Assembly: GCA_003343815.1 (NCBI GenBank)
Contig: QAKL01000025.1
Location: 1 to 9,190 of the forward strand
Source: Clostridiales bacterium
Lineage (GTDB): Bacteria > Bacillota > Peptococcia > Peptococcales > Peptococcaceae
Length of the DNA stretch: 9,190 nucleotides
Direction: 5' to 3'
The translations under genes and the position numbers were made by a program. The notes beneath the pieces are model-generated. The model was not told the DNA's origin, did not search any database, and was given only the letters and a program-made list of their open reading frames with translations. This document shows, piece after piece, positions 1 through 6,318 of this stretch (position 1 is the first letter of the stretch; each line of letters starts with the position of its first letter).

Positions 1-68
1 CCAAATCGTCTTTATTATCTTCATTAACGTTTTCTTGAAAAAAATTTCACTTTTTTTGAATTTAGCCC

Positions 69-96
69 TTGACATTTTGAAAATCAGTGATATACT
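69..96 (+). promoter_or_regulatory. Sigma-A type promoter of the T-box/ligase unit
   Basis: A consensus -35 box TTGACA lies at 69-74 and a -10 box TATACT at 91-96, separated by 16 bases. A TG dinucleotide at 88-89 makes it an extended -10 promoter. The predicted transcription start is near 102-104, just upstream of the first paired strand of T-box Stem I. Nothing gene-like is seen in bases 1-68. Confidence 0.85.
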
Positions 97-320
97 AATC
101 AACAATTGAAAAACAACTAAAAGCTATGACGAAGACGGTCGAGTAATTATTTTTCCCCAGAGAGCTGCCAAAAGGTGCGAGGCAGTAAAAGTATTATTCA
201 TTTGACCCATCCCTTCCGAGCTGGGAGTTCCAAAGCTTAGGCAAGTAGATGCTCCCCGCAAGCACCGCGTCAGGAGTGCAGGGCTTGATGGAGCCCGGTA
301 AGCGACGCTTTTTAGCGTAA

Positions 321-354
321 TTTGAGTGGTACCGCGGATATTATTCGTCTCAAA
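321..354 (+). promoter_or_regulatory. T-box antiterminator helix
   Basis: TTTGAG (321-326) pairs perfectly with CTCAAA (349-354), enclosing the TGGTACCGCGG core. The 3' strand of this helix is also the 5' arm of the terminator, so the two structures exclude each other. Uncharged tRNA pairing its ACCA end with TGGT at 327-330 would stabilise this form and allow transcription into the ligase gene. Confidence 0.9.
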
Positions 355-377
355 GTTGATCTTTGGGACGTTTTTTT
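346..377 (+). terminator. T-box leader intrinsic terminator
   Basis: The arm at 346-355 (CGTCTCAAAG) pairs with 361-370 (CTTTGGGACG) through ten pairs, one of them G-U, around a five-base loop. Seven T residues follow at 371-377. It should form when the cognate tRNA is charged and stop transcription before the coding region. Confidence 0.93.
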
Positions 378-433
378 GTGCAATCCATCACCCGATTATT
401 AATTACCATTATTTTAAGGAGTGAATTTTTTCG

Positions 434-2719
434 ATGAACATGCAAAGCGAATTAAAAGAAGTCGCATCTCGTATCAAAGAGCTGCGCGAAATCGCAGGTC
501 TTACCCCCAGCGAAATGTCATTAAAAACCGAAGTCACCTTGGACGAGTATTTAGCCTTGGAGCGTGGAGAAACCGATTTCAGCTTTACCTTTATCTACAA
601 ATGCGCTGCCGTCTTCGGCGTCGAAATCAAAGATTTATTAGAGGGTATCAGCCCGAGCTTAGCGACTTACACCATCACCCGCAAAGGATTCGGTCTTCCC
701 ATTACCCGCCGCACCGGCTTCACCTACAATAACTTGGCGCCGTCTTTCAAACAAAAAACCGCTGAGCCTTTCTGGGTTAAAATTCCCTATGACAATGAAC
801 AGATGCATTTCACCCAGCATGCCGGGCAGGAAATCGACATCGTCATCAAAGGCCGCCTGAAAATCCAAATTGATGACCGCACCGAGATCTTAAACGAGGG
901 CGACACCATTTACTATAACAGCGGTCATCCCCATGCCTTATGCTCCATGGACGGCAAAGACTGCGAAGTTTACGCCATCGTCTTAAAAGTCGAAGGCGCG
1001 GAGGAATCCGAGTTCGATATGGATTTAGAATTAGAAACCGTACCGGTAAGCAAGCATCCTTTGGCTACCGGCACTGTAGCCGACGAGTTCATCGAAACTG
1101 TCTGCGACGAAAACGGCGTCATCTCTTCGATCAATTTCAAAAATACCGACCGTTACAATTTTGCTTTCGATACTATCGACAAATTGGCCGAGAAATCTCC
1201 TAATAAAGTCGCTATGGTTTGGGTCAGCAACGACAAGACCGAGGAGCATTACTTCACTTTCTCCGATTTGAAAAAATACTCTGCGATGACCGCCAACTAC
1301 TTTACCTCTTTAGGTATTCAAAAAGGCGACCGCGTCATGTTAGTTCTGAAAAACCATTACCAGTTCTGGTATTCGATCCTGGCACTGCACAAAATGGGCG
1401 CCATCGTCATCCCGGCTACCAACCAATTAGTCGAGCATGACTTTACCTACCGCTACAAGAGCGCCGGCGTTAAAGCTATCGTCTGCACCGCCGACGGTGA
1501 CGTTGCTCATCAGGCTGAGTTAGCCTGTGCCGAGTTCCCCGGCATGGTTAAAATACTAGTCGGCGCAAGCCGCGAGGGCTGGCATGATTTCAATGCCGAG
1601 CTTCCTGCTTACAGCAATGTCTACGAACGCCGTCCGGACACCCCCTGCGGCGACGACACCATGCTCATGCTCTTTACCTCCGGCACCAGCGGCTATCCGC
1701 GTATCGCCGCTCACTCCTATAAATATCCGCTCGGCCACTATATCACCGCAAAATATTGGCATAATGTCAATCCCGAGGGCTTGCACTACACCATTTCCGA
1801 TACCGGCTGGGGTAAAGCTTTATGGGGCAAATTATATGGTCAGTGGCTGTGCGAAGCAGGCATCTTTACCTACGACTTTGATCGTTTCCATCCGGATGAT
1901 ATCCTGCCGATGTTTGCTAAATATCATATCACTACTTTCTGCGCACCGCCAACTATGTATCGTATGTTCATCAAAGAAGATTTAAGCAAGTATGATCTTT
2001 CCAGCATCGAGTATGCTACCACTGCCGGCGAGGCCTTAAATCCGGAAGTATTCCATCAATTCTACAAAGCTACCGGCTTAAAAATCATGGAGGGCTTCGG
2101 GCAGACCGAAACTACCTTATCCATCGGTAACTTTGTAGGCACCGCGCCGCGTATCGGTTCCATGGGTCGTCCGAGCCCGTTATACGACGTCGTACTTTTA
2201 GACGCCGACGGCAATCCCTGCCCGACCGGTGAAGTCGGCGAGATCTGCATCCGCACCTCAGAAACTGTACCCTGCGGCTTGTTCCAAGGCTACTATCACG
2301 ACGAAGATCACACCAAAGAAGCTTGGCATGACGGATTTTATCACACCGGCGACCAAGCCAGCCAAGACGAGGAAGGCTATCTCTGGTACGTCGGACGTAT
2401 CGACGACGTCATCAAATCCTCCGGCTACCGCATTGGACCTTTCGAAATCGAGAGCGTCATCATGGAATTGCCGTATATCTTAGAGTGCGCGATCACTGCT
2501 GCTCCCGATCCGGTGCGCGGACAGGTCGTTAAAGCGACTATCGTCTTGACCCGCGGTACTGTCGGCACCGACGAACTCAAAAAAGAAATCCAAAATTACG
2601 TCAAAACTCACACCGCTCCGTACAAATACCCGCGTATCGTCGAATTTGTCGACGAATTGCCGAAAACCATCAGCGGTAAAATCCGCCGTGTAGCATTGCG
2701 TGAGAAAGACAATCAATAA
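434..2719 (+). CDS. XRE-HTH/cupin/AMP-forming acyl-CoA ligase fusion
   Basis: A 761-residue protein with three parts in one uninterrupted frame. Residues about 5-65 resemble an XRE helix-turn-helix (RIKELREIAGL, then LERGE). Residues about 105-190 form a cupin barrel with candidate metal ligands H129, E133, H165 and H167. Residues about 240-761 form an adenylate-forming ligase of the medium-chain/aryl acyl-CoA synthetase type: P-loop TSGTSGYPR (415-423, with Arg where Lys is usual), TTAGE (529-533), GFGQTET (554-560), YHTGD (636-640), GRIDDVIKSSGYRIG (654-668) and catalytic K749 in SGK. The expected reaction is acid + ATP + CoA to acyl-CoA + AMP + PPi in the cytoplasm. AAGGAGTG at 416-423 supports the ATG at 434; a second ATG at 440 is further from it. 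The gene is monocistronic, between the T-box and a terminator. Phe-responsive control suggests an aromatic acid such as phenylacetate, but a branched or medium-chain acid is possible. The enzyme class is secure; the substrate is not. Confidence 0.95.
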   Translation: MNMQSELKEVASRIKELREIAGLTPSEMSLKTEVTLDEYLALERGETDFSFTFIYKCAAVFGVEIKDLLEGISPSLATYTITRKGFGLPITRRTGFTYNNLAPSFKQKTAEPFWVKIPYDNEQMHFTQHAGQEIDIVIKGRLKIQIDDRTEILNEGDTIYYNSGHPHALCSMDGKDCEVYAIVLKVEGAEESEFDMDLELETVPVSKHPLATGTVADEFIETVCDENGVISSINFKNTDRYNFAFDTIDKLAEKSPNKVAMVWVSNDKTEEHYFTFSDLKKYSAMTANYFTSLGIQKGDRVMLVLKNHYQFWYSILALHKMGAIVIPATNQLVEHDFTYRYKSAGVKAIVCTADGDVAHQAELACAEFPGMVKILVGASREGWHDFNAELPAYSNVYERRPDTPCGDDTMLMLFTSGTSGYPRIAAHSYKYPLGHYITAKYWHNVNPEGLHYTISDTGWGKALWGKLYGQWLCEAGIFTYDFDRFHPDDILPMFAKYHITTFCAPPTMYRMFIKEDLSKYDLSSIEYATTAGEALNPEVFHQFYKATGLKIMEGFGQTETTLSIGNFVGTAPRIGSMGRPSPLYDVVLLDADGNPCPTGEVGEICIRTSETVPCGLFQGYYHDEDHTKEAWHDGFYHTGDQASQDEEGYLWYVGRIDDVIKSSGYRIGPFEIESVIMELPYILECAITAAPDPVRGQVVKATIVLTRGTVGTDELKKEIQNYVKTHTAPYKYPRIVEFVDELPKTISGKIRRVALREKDNQ

Positions 2720-2742
2720 TCGTAATTACCTTACTTCCTCTC

Positions 2743-2783
2743 AATATAGGCTTTTAGCGTCAGTCTAAAAGCCTATATTTTAT
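2743..2783 (+). terminator. Intrinsic terminator after the ligase gene
   Basis: Bases 2743-2757 and 2765-2779 form a perfect 15-bp stem around a seven-base loop, ending in a T-rich tract. It starts 23 bases past the stop codon and separates the T-box-controlled gene from the amidohydrolase. Confidence 0.85.
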
Positions 2784-2795
2784 ATCTTTAGTTTG

Positions 2796-2811
2796 AAAAA
2801 GTATACTTTTT
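2796..2811. repeat. 16-bp perfect palindrome upstream of the amidohydrolase
   Basis: AAAAAGTATACTTTTT is perfectly self-complementary with no loop. It lies 33 bases upstream of the amidohydrolase start, where a promoter or operator would be expected. It contains a TATACT (2802-2807) that could act as a -10 box, but no good -35 box sits at the right distance. Being AT-rich and loopless, it fits a protein-binding site better than a terminator. Confidence 0.4.
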
Positions 2812-2844
2812 ATAAATTTACCATCCGAAAATCAGGTGAAATAT

Positions 2845-3633
2845 ATGAAAATTATCGACGCACACTGCCATGTCTATCCTACCGCCATCGCCGCCAAGGC
2901 AGTCAACAACATCGGACATTTCTACGATATCAATATGTACGGCGCCGGTACTGCCGAGGATTTGCTCAAAACAGGCAGTAACGCAGGCGTGACTCAATAC
3001 CTTATTTTTTCCGTAGCGACCACGCCGCGCCAGACCAACTCTATTAACGAATTTATCGCCCAAACCATGCGTGAAAATCCTCAGATGAAAGGCTTAGGCA
3101 CTATTCATCCCGACAGCGCGGATTTAGAGGGCGAAATCAATCATTTAACCGATTTAGGACTTTTGGGCGTAAAAATGCACCACGACTTCCAAATAGTTCC
3201 CGCCGACGATCCACGCTGCATGAAAATTTATGAACTCTGCGCCGCCAAACATTTACCCGTCCTTTTGCACACCGGCGATAAGCGCTATGATTACTCTAAT
3301 CCCAACCGCGTAAAAAATATCCTCCGTGCTTTCCCTGATTTGACCGTCATCGGTGCACATTTCGGCGGCTGGTCCATCTGGGAGGAGGCGGCGCCCCAAT
3401 TAGCTGATTATCCCAATTTTTACGTCGACAGCTCCTCCTCATTTTACGCCCTATCCCCTGCTGCGGCTAAAGACATCATTCACGCCTACGGCAGTGAGCG
3501 TATTTTATTCGGCAGCGATTATCCGATGTGGGATGTCGCCTACGATTTAAAATATTTAAATTCCTTAAATTTAAGCGACGATGATCTGGAAAATATCCTC
3601 AACCGCACTGCCAAAAATATATTTAATCTGTAA
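2845..3633 (+). CDS. Amidohydrolase-2 family metal-dependent hydrolase/decarboxylase
   Basis: A 262-residue TIM-barrel enzyme of the Amidohydro_2 (PF04909-type) family, which includes hydrolases and non-oxidative decarboxylases of the ACMSD and resorcylate type. The N-terminal metal motif is DAHCH (D5, H7, H9). Further expected ligand or active-site residues are H142 in LLHTGD, H172 in GAHFGGW and D225 in GSDYP; KMHHDF (about 110-115) marks the barrel strand before them. There is no signal peptide, so it should be cytoplasmic. I chose ATG 2845 because AGGTG at 2834-2838 is a ribosome binding site six bases upstream. A GTG at 2836 in the same frame would add three residues but would overlap that site. 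The preceding terminator makes it a separate unit from the ligase. I cannot name the substrate. Confidence 0.88.
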   Translation: MKIIDAHCHVYPTAIAAKAVNNIGHFYDINMYGAGTAEDLLKTGSNAGVTQYLIFSVATTPRQTNSINEFIAQTMRENPQMKGLGTIHPDSADLEGEINHLTDLGLLGVKMHHDFQIVPADDPRCMKIYELCAAKHLPVLLHTGDKRYDYSNPNRVKNILRAFPDLTVIGAHFGGWSIWEEAAPQLADYPNFYVDSSSSFYALSPAAAKDIIHAYGSERILFGSDYPMWDVAYDLKYLNSLNLSDDDLENILNRTAKNIFNL

Positions 3634-3687
3634 AAATACGTATCATTTATCTGCCTGCCTTTACTATCTCCAATATAATATTTTATC

Positions 3688-3715
3688 TTGACAAATGTCG
3701 AAAATATGTTATAAT
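3688..3715 (+). promoter_or_regulatory. Strong promoter of the CGGC-domain gene
   Basis: TTGACA at 3688-3693 and TATAAT at 3710-3715 are both perfect consensus boxes with a 16-base spacer. TG at 3707-3708 adds an extended -10. Transcription should start near 3722. Confidence 0.88.
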
Positions 3716-3729
3716 GTCCTTTAGACATT
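3690..3729 (+). promoter_or_regulatory. Candidate operator: TGTC/GACA inverted repeats over the promoter
   Basis: GACA-N2-TGTC at 3690-3699 overlaps the -35 box. AATGTC-N5-GACATT at 3713-3729 overlaps the -10 box and the predicted start. Two related dyads built from the same half-site over such a strong promoter suggest repression, possibly by a dimeric metal- or redox-responsive regulator. No regulator gene for it is visible nearby. The assignment is inferred from symmetry and position only. Confidence 0.45.
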
Positions 3730-3744
3730 TTTGGAGGTGTTTTT

Positions 3745-4083
3745 ATGAAGGTAGGCATTATCAGATGTATGCAGACGGAGGATTACTGCCCGGGCAGTGT
3801 CGATTTCGCCGCCATCCGCAACAGAAAAGGAGCATTTTCTCACGTCGATGCAAATGAAAATATCGAGGTTGTAGGCTTTGTCAGTTGCGGCGGCTGCCCC
3901 GGCAAAAAAATATTGATGCGCTCGCGCGAGTTGCAAAAGCGCGGTGCCGACGCAATCGCTTTAGCCTCATGTATCACTGTAGGCACCCCGATAGGCTTTG
4001 CCTGTCCCCATGCCGAGAAAATCAAGGCTATGCTTGCCAATGATTTAGACGATACAATCACATTTCTCGACCATACCCACTAA
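3745..4083 (+). CDS. CGGC-domain (putative metal-binding) protein
   Basis: A 112-residue cytoplasmic protein of the CGGC domain family (PF08821-type), whose members are proposed to bind metal and have no established biochemical role. The family signature is visible as SCGGCPGKK with C48 and C51. Other candidate ligands are C8 (IIRCMQTEDYC), C15, C76 (ALASCI), C87 and H89 (FACPH). The length is normal and the protein appears complete. GGAGGTG at 3733-3739 is an excellent ribosome binding site five bases before ATG 3745. The gene has its own strong promoter and is followed at once by a terminator, so it is probably transcribed alone. The overlapping dyads suggest regulated expression, perhaps by metal or redox state. 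Confidence 0.88.
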   Translation: MKVGIIRCMQTEDYCPGSVDFAAIRNRKGAFSHVDANENIEVVGFVSCGGCPGKKILMRSRELQKRGADAIALASCITVGTPIGFACPHAEKIKAMLANDLDDTITFLDHTH

Positions 4084-4118
4084 AAAAACGCGGCAGTTAC
4101 AAAACTGCCGCGTTTTTT
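4083..4118. terminator. Bidirectional intrinsic terminator between convergent genes
   Basis: Bases 4083-4098 and 4103-4118 are perfectly complementary: ten GC-containing pairs plus an A6/T6 extension, with loop ACAA. The A-run on the left and T-run on the right let it work on both strands. It serves the CGGC gene (+), whose stop it abuts, and the dehydrogenase gene (-), which ends 36 bases away. Confidence 0.95.
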
Positions 4119-4154
4119 AGTATAAGCAAGAAACCAAACGTCGAAAGATATTCT

Positions 4155-5171
4155 TTAGATTCTGCCCTCTTTTTTGAGCCACAATGCCTCATCGTGCAGA
4201 GTATCCACATAGCTGCGCACCTTATAGCCCAATTCTTTTTTTGCTTTGGAGTAATCAAAGCTGTTGTTGCGCTCCAAATTATACACCGAAAAAGTTGTCA
4301 TTAAGGGCTTCGTACCTTTTTTCGCCGCTTTTTTCTCCATTAATTTGGCTAATTTTTTCGCTAAGCCCAGCGGCAGATAAAATTTACACGTACCACAGTG
4401 CAAATCCTTATCCAGCAAGGTGCACAATTCTTTAAGCGTGACTTCTTCATTTGCCAAAATATACGCCTCGCCCTTGTGCCCTTTATCGGCGGCAGCGATA
4501 CAGCCGTAGGCTAAATCGCGCACATCGCACAGATTAAAACTACCTGCCATGCCGATGGGCATTTCGCCTTTGATAATTTTGATAATTGTGCCTGTCGTCT
4601 CACCGATCGCATGGTCGTTCGGTCCCAAGATGCCGCTGGGCATGACCACGCAGGCGTTTAAGCCGTCTTTCGCCGCGTCCATGACCTTTTGCGTCGCCAT
4701 CGCTTTCGTCAGCGAATACCAGCCGACTACTTTCGATTCATCGCAGGGGTAATATTCCTTGACCTCTTTAATCCGCTGACCCTTAGGCACTTCCGGGATC
4801 GCGCTGGTGCTCGAGACATAAACAAACTTTTGGCACTCTTTATGCGCTTTAGCCGCGGCGAGCATATTTTCCGTGCCGCCGACATTTACTTTCACCAATT
4901 TTTCATTATACTCCGGATTAACCGTCACCATGCTGGCGCAGTGGATGCATACCGTCTCTATCCCCGCCTCGACGTCGAAAAATCTCTGACAATCCTCTGG
5001 CGCGCACAAATCTCCGTAAAATACCTCAACCTCCTCGGGCAGATATTTTACCGTTTTATCTCCGTTTAAAACAAAGGCTCTCACCTTTTCCCCGCGCTCC
5101 AAAAGCTGCGCGCAAATATTACTCCCCAAAAATCCGGTCGCCCCTGTCAATAAATATAAAGTTTTTCCCAT
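4155..5171 (-). CDS. Extended SDR, NAD(P)-dependent epimerase/dehydratase/reductase family
   Basis: A 338-residue Rossmann-fold enzyme of the extended short-chain dehydrogenase family, closest in style to the dihydroflavonol/cinnamoyl-CoA reductase and 3-beta-hydroxysteroid dehydrogenase branch. The cofactor motif TGATGFLG is at residues 9-16. The catalytic set is visible as S120-S121-T122 in YVSSTSA and the YxxxK motif Y152-S-L-T-K156. A C-terminal FDYSKAKKELGY element is typical of the family. No signal peptide or membrane segment is seen. A purine-rich GGGAGAG at about 5179-5185 precedes the ATG by seven bases. It lies 97 bases downstream of the histidine kinase gene on the same strand, with phased repeats in the gap, so it may be a target of that two-component system. 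The substrate (sugar nucleotide, ketone, steroid or flavonoid) cannot be told from sequence alone. Confidence 0.9.
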   Translation of the reverse strand: MGKTLYLLTGATGFLGSNICAQLLERGEKVRAFVLNGDKTVKYLPEEVEVFYGDLCAPEDCQRFFDVEAGIETVCIHCASMVTVNPEYNEKLVKVNVGGTENMLAAAKAHKECQKFVYVSSTSAIPEVPKGQRIKEVKEYYPCDESKVVGWYSLTKAMATQKVMDAAKDGLNACVVMPSGILGPNDHAIGETTGTIIKIIKGEMPIGMAGSFNLCDVRDLAYGCIAAADKGHKGEAYILANEEVTLKELCTLLDKDLHCGTCKFYLPLGLAKKLAKLMEKKAAKKGTKPLMTTFSVYNLERNNSFDYSKAKKELGYKVRSYVDTLHDEALWLKKEGRI

Positions 5172-5233
5172 GATCCGTCTCTCCCTCGTTTAGATTATGG
5201 GCTTATTGTACCGAGGATTTGTTCTGCTAATAT

Positions 5234-5260
5234 TTAAAGATTGTTAAAGAAATATTAAAA
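5234..5260. promoter_or_regulatory. Phased direct repeats, candidate response-regulator site
   Basis: TTAAAGA at 5234-5240, TTAAAGA at 5244-5250 and TTAAAA at 5255-5260 repeat with 10- and 11-base periodicity, placing them on one DNA face. OmpR/PhoB-family regulators typically bind such tandem repeats, and the - strand reading (TTTAAC/TTTAAA/TTTAAT) resembles Firmicute PhoP-type half-sites. A TACAAT on the - strand at 5210-5205 could be the -10 box of the dehydrogenase gene, with no good -35, as expected for an activated promoter. AATATTT/AAATATT (5229-5235/5250-5256) is an overlapping dyad. The region is AT-rich, so chance is a real alternative. Confidence 0.4.
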
Positions 5261-5268
5261 CTGCTGTT

Positions 5269-6318
5269 TTAAACCGCTTTCGGCAGTCTGACCTCGAAGC
5301 TCGTACCTTTGCCAAGCGCACTTTGGACTGCAATCATCCCGCCTGATAATTCCAAGATACGTTTCACCAAAGCCAAGCCCAATCCGTTGCCCTCAGTCGC
5401 ATGCGAAGTATCCGCCTGATAAAATTTCTCAAAAACTTTCGCCTTATCCTCCGCGCTCATTCCGCAGCCATTATCACTCACCGTAACGACGATTTCCTCA
5501 GCCGAGCTGTACTCCTCGATTTTGATAATGCCTCCGGCAGGCGTAAATTTCACCGCGTTGCTCAACAAATTCATCCAAACTAATTCCACCAAGCCGCTGT
5601 CGGCCATAGCAAAAGCTCTATCTTCCATATCAATCTGTAAATCAATATTTTTTTGTTCCAACGCGTCCTCAAACTGAAAAATACACTGGGCGATCTGCTC
5701 GCACAAATCATAGCTTTCCGCTTTGGGGCTGATCACTTGCTTCTCTAATTTATTCAGTTTTAACATATTGCTGATTAACTGCGATAATTTTCGATCGGCA
5801 AACAAAATATTTTCCGCGCACTCTCTACGGCGTTCATCGGTTATTTCCTCCGCCACCAGAAGTTGGGCGTTATTGTGAATCACCGCAAGCGGCGTTTTGA
5901 ACTCATGAGAGACATTGGACAAAAAATCAGTTTTTAATGTTTCGATGCTGCCCAACTCCTGCACCATTTTGTTAAAATCCATTATCATTTCATCCAAAAA
6001 ATCCGTTTTATTACCTGTGTGCGTCGGTGCCACATACACCGAAAAATCGCCCTCCGCCACTTTTTTGGTGCTTTCCGCCAAGCGCAAAAGCGGGATTTCA
6101 TACGCCCGCTTGATATAGCGCTTGATCAAAAGCGTCAGCCCTATCGCCACCGTATCCCAATAAAAAATCGGGAACAAAATCTGAAGCGCCAGCGGCCAAT
6201 TATACTTAAAACCCAGCACAATCAAGCCAAAATGCACTCCAGACATCAAAAGCAGATTAAAGGCGATCACGCCTAATAAAGCATTGGGAAACAAAGTTTG
6301 TCTGATCGGCGCTCTCAT
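5269..6318 (-). CDS. Membrane sensor histidine kinase (HAMP, HisKA, HATPase_c)
   Basis: A 349-residue two-component sensor kinase. Two hydrophobic segments (about residues 13-36 and 42-65) are joined by a loop of only about five residues, so there is almost no external sensor domain. A HAMP-like linker follows (about 66-120). The phospho-acceptor is H138 in SNVSHEFKTPL. The ATP-binding domain shows the N box around N254 (NLLSNAVKFTP), the G1 box DNGCGM (282-287), an F box (FEKFY, 296-300) and the G2 box GNGLGLAL (310-317). All catalytic motifs are intact. It should autophosphorylate at H138 and pass the phosphate to D52 of the regulator encoded immediately upstream. Its ATG overlaps the regulator's TGA in ATGA (6315-6318), showing translational coupling. 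The stimulus is unknown; the tiny loop suggests sensing within or at the membrane. Confidence 0.95.
   Translation of the reverse strand: MRAPIRQTLFPNALLGVIAFNLLLMSGVHFGLIVLGFKYNWPLALQILFPIFYWDTVAIGLTLLIKRYIKRAYEIPLLRLAESTKKVAEGDFSVYVAPTHTGNKTDFLDEMIMDFNKMVQELGSIETLKTDFLSNVSHEFKTPLAVIHNNAQLLVAEEITDERRRECAENILFADRKLSQLISNMLKLNKLEKQVISPKAESYDLCEQIAQCIFQFEDALEQKNIDLQIDMEDRAFAMADSGLVELVWMNLLSNAVKFTPAGGIIKIEEYSSAEEIVVTVSDNGCGMSAEDKAKVFEKFYQADTSHATEGNGLGLALVKRILELSGGMIAVQSALGKGTSFEVRLPKAV

Larger units (their letters stand above)
117..377 (+). promoter_or_regulatory. T-box riboswitch leader, predicted tRNA-Phe specific
   Basis: This is a transcriptional T-box that reads the charging state of a tRNA. 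The conserved T-box core GAGTGGTACCGCGG is at 324-337. Stem I closes at its base by 121-125 with 234-238. GGTC (137-140) pairs with GACC (204-207) below the specifier loop, whose left side carries the conserved AGTA (142-145). Bases 148-154 pair with 187-193 above it. The distal part has CTGCC/GGCAG (165-169/181-185) and the AGAGAG and GGTGCGAG motifs of the tRNA-elbow-binding loops. On the right side of the specifier loop only TTC at 197-199 is followed by the expected purine (A200), giving a UUC (Phe) specifier. Stem III is ACGCT/AGCGT (305-309/314-318), and GGGCT/AGCCC (281-285/292-296) forms a further hairpin. The UGGU acceptor-binding bulge (327-330) complements ACCA, consistent with an A discriminator. 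The T-box class is near certain; the Phe assignment is about 75% likely. Confidence 0.95.

Noticed and set aside
126..146. A six-codon ORF (ATG to TAA) inside the leader that could be an attenuation peptide
   Set aside because: It has no ribosome binding site, encodes no run of one amino acid, and lies in bases needed for T-box Stem I.
194..203. Ile (ATT), Leu (TTG) or other specifier readings in the T-box
   Set aside because: Only TTC at 197-199 is followed by a purine and keeps the GGTC/GACC lower helix at the expected distance; the others place a pyrimidine after the codon or use paired bases. Moderate confidence.
421..732. A 103-codon ORF overlapping the start of the ligase gene
   Set aside because: It is in another frame, has low-complexity Arg-rich composition, and the overlapping ligase frame carries clear conserved domains.
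1584..1985. A 133-codon + strand ORF inside the ligase gene
   Set aside because: It is a frame shadow of the ligase, with no ribosome binding site and no recognisable domain.
2836..2844. GTG start for the amidohydrolase
   Set aside because: The GTG is part of the AGGTG ribosome binding site that serves the ATG at 2845.
434..3633. Ligase and amidohydrolase as one T-box-controlled operon
   Set aside because: A strong 15-bp-stem terminator at 2743-2783 separates them, though partial read-through cannot be excluded.
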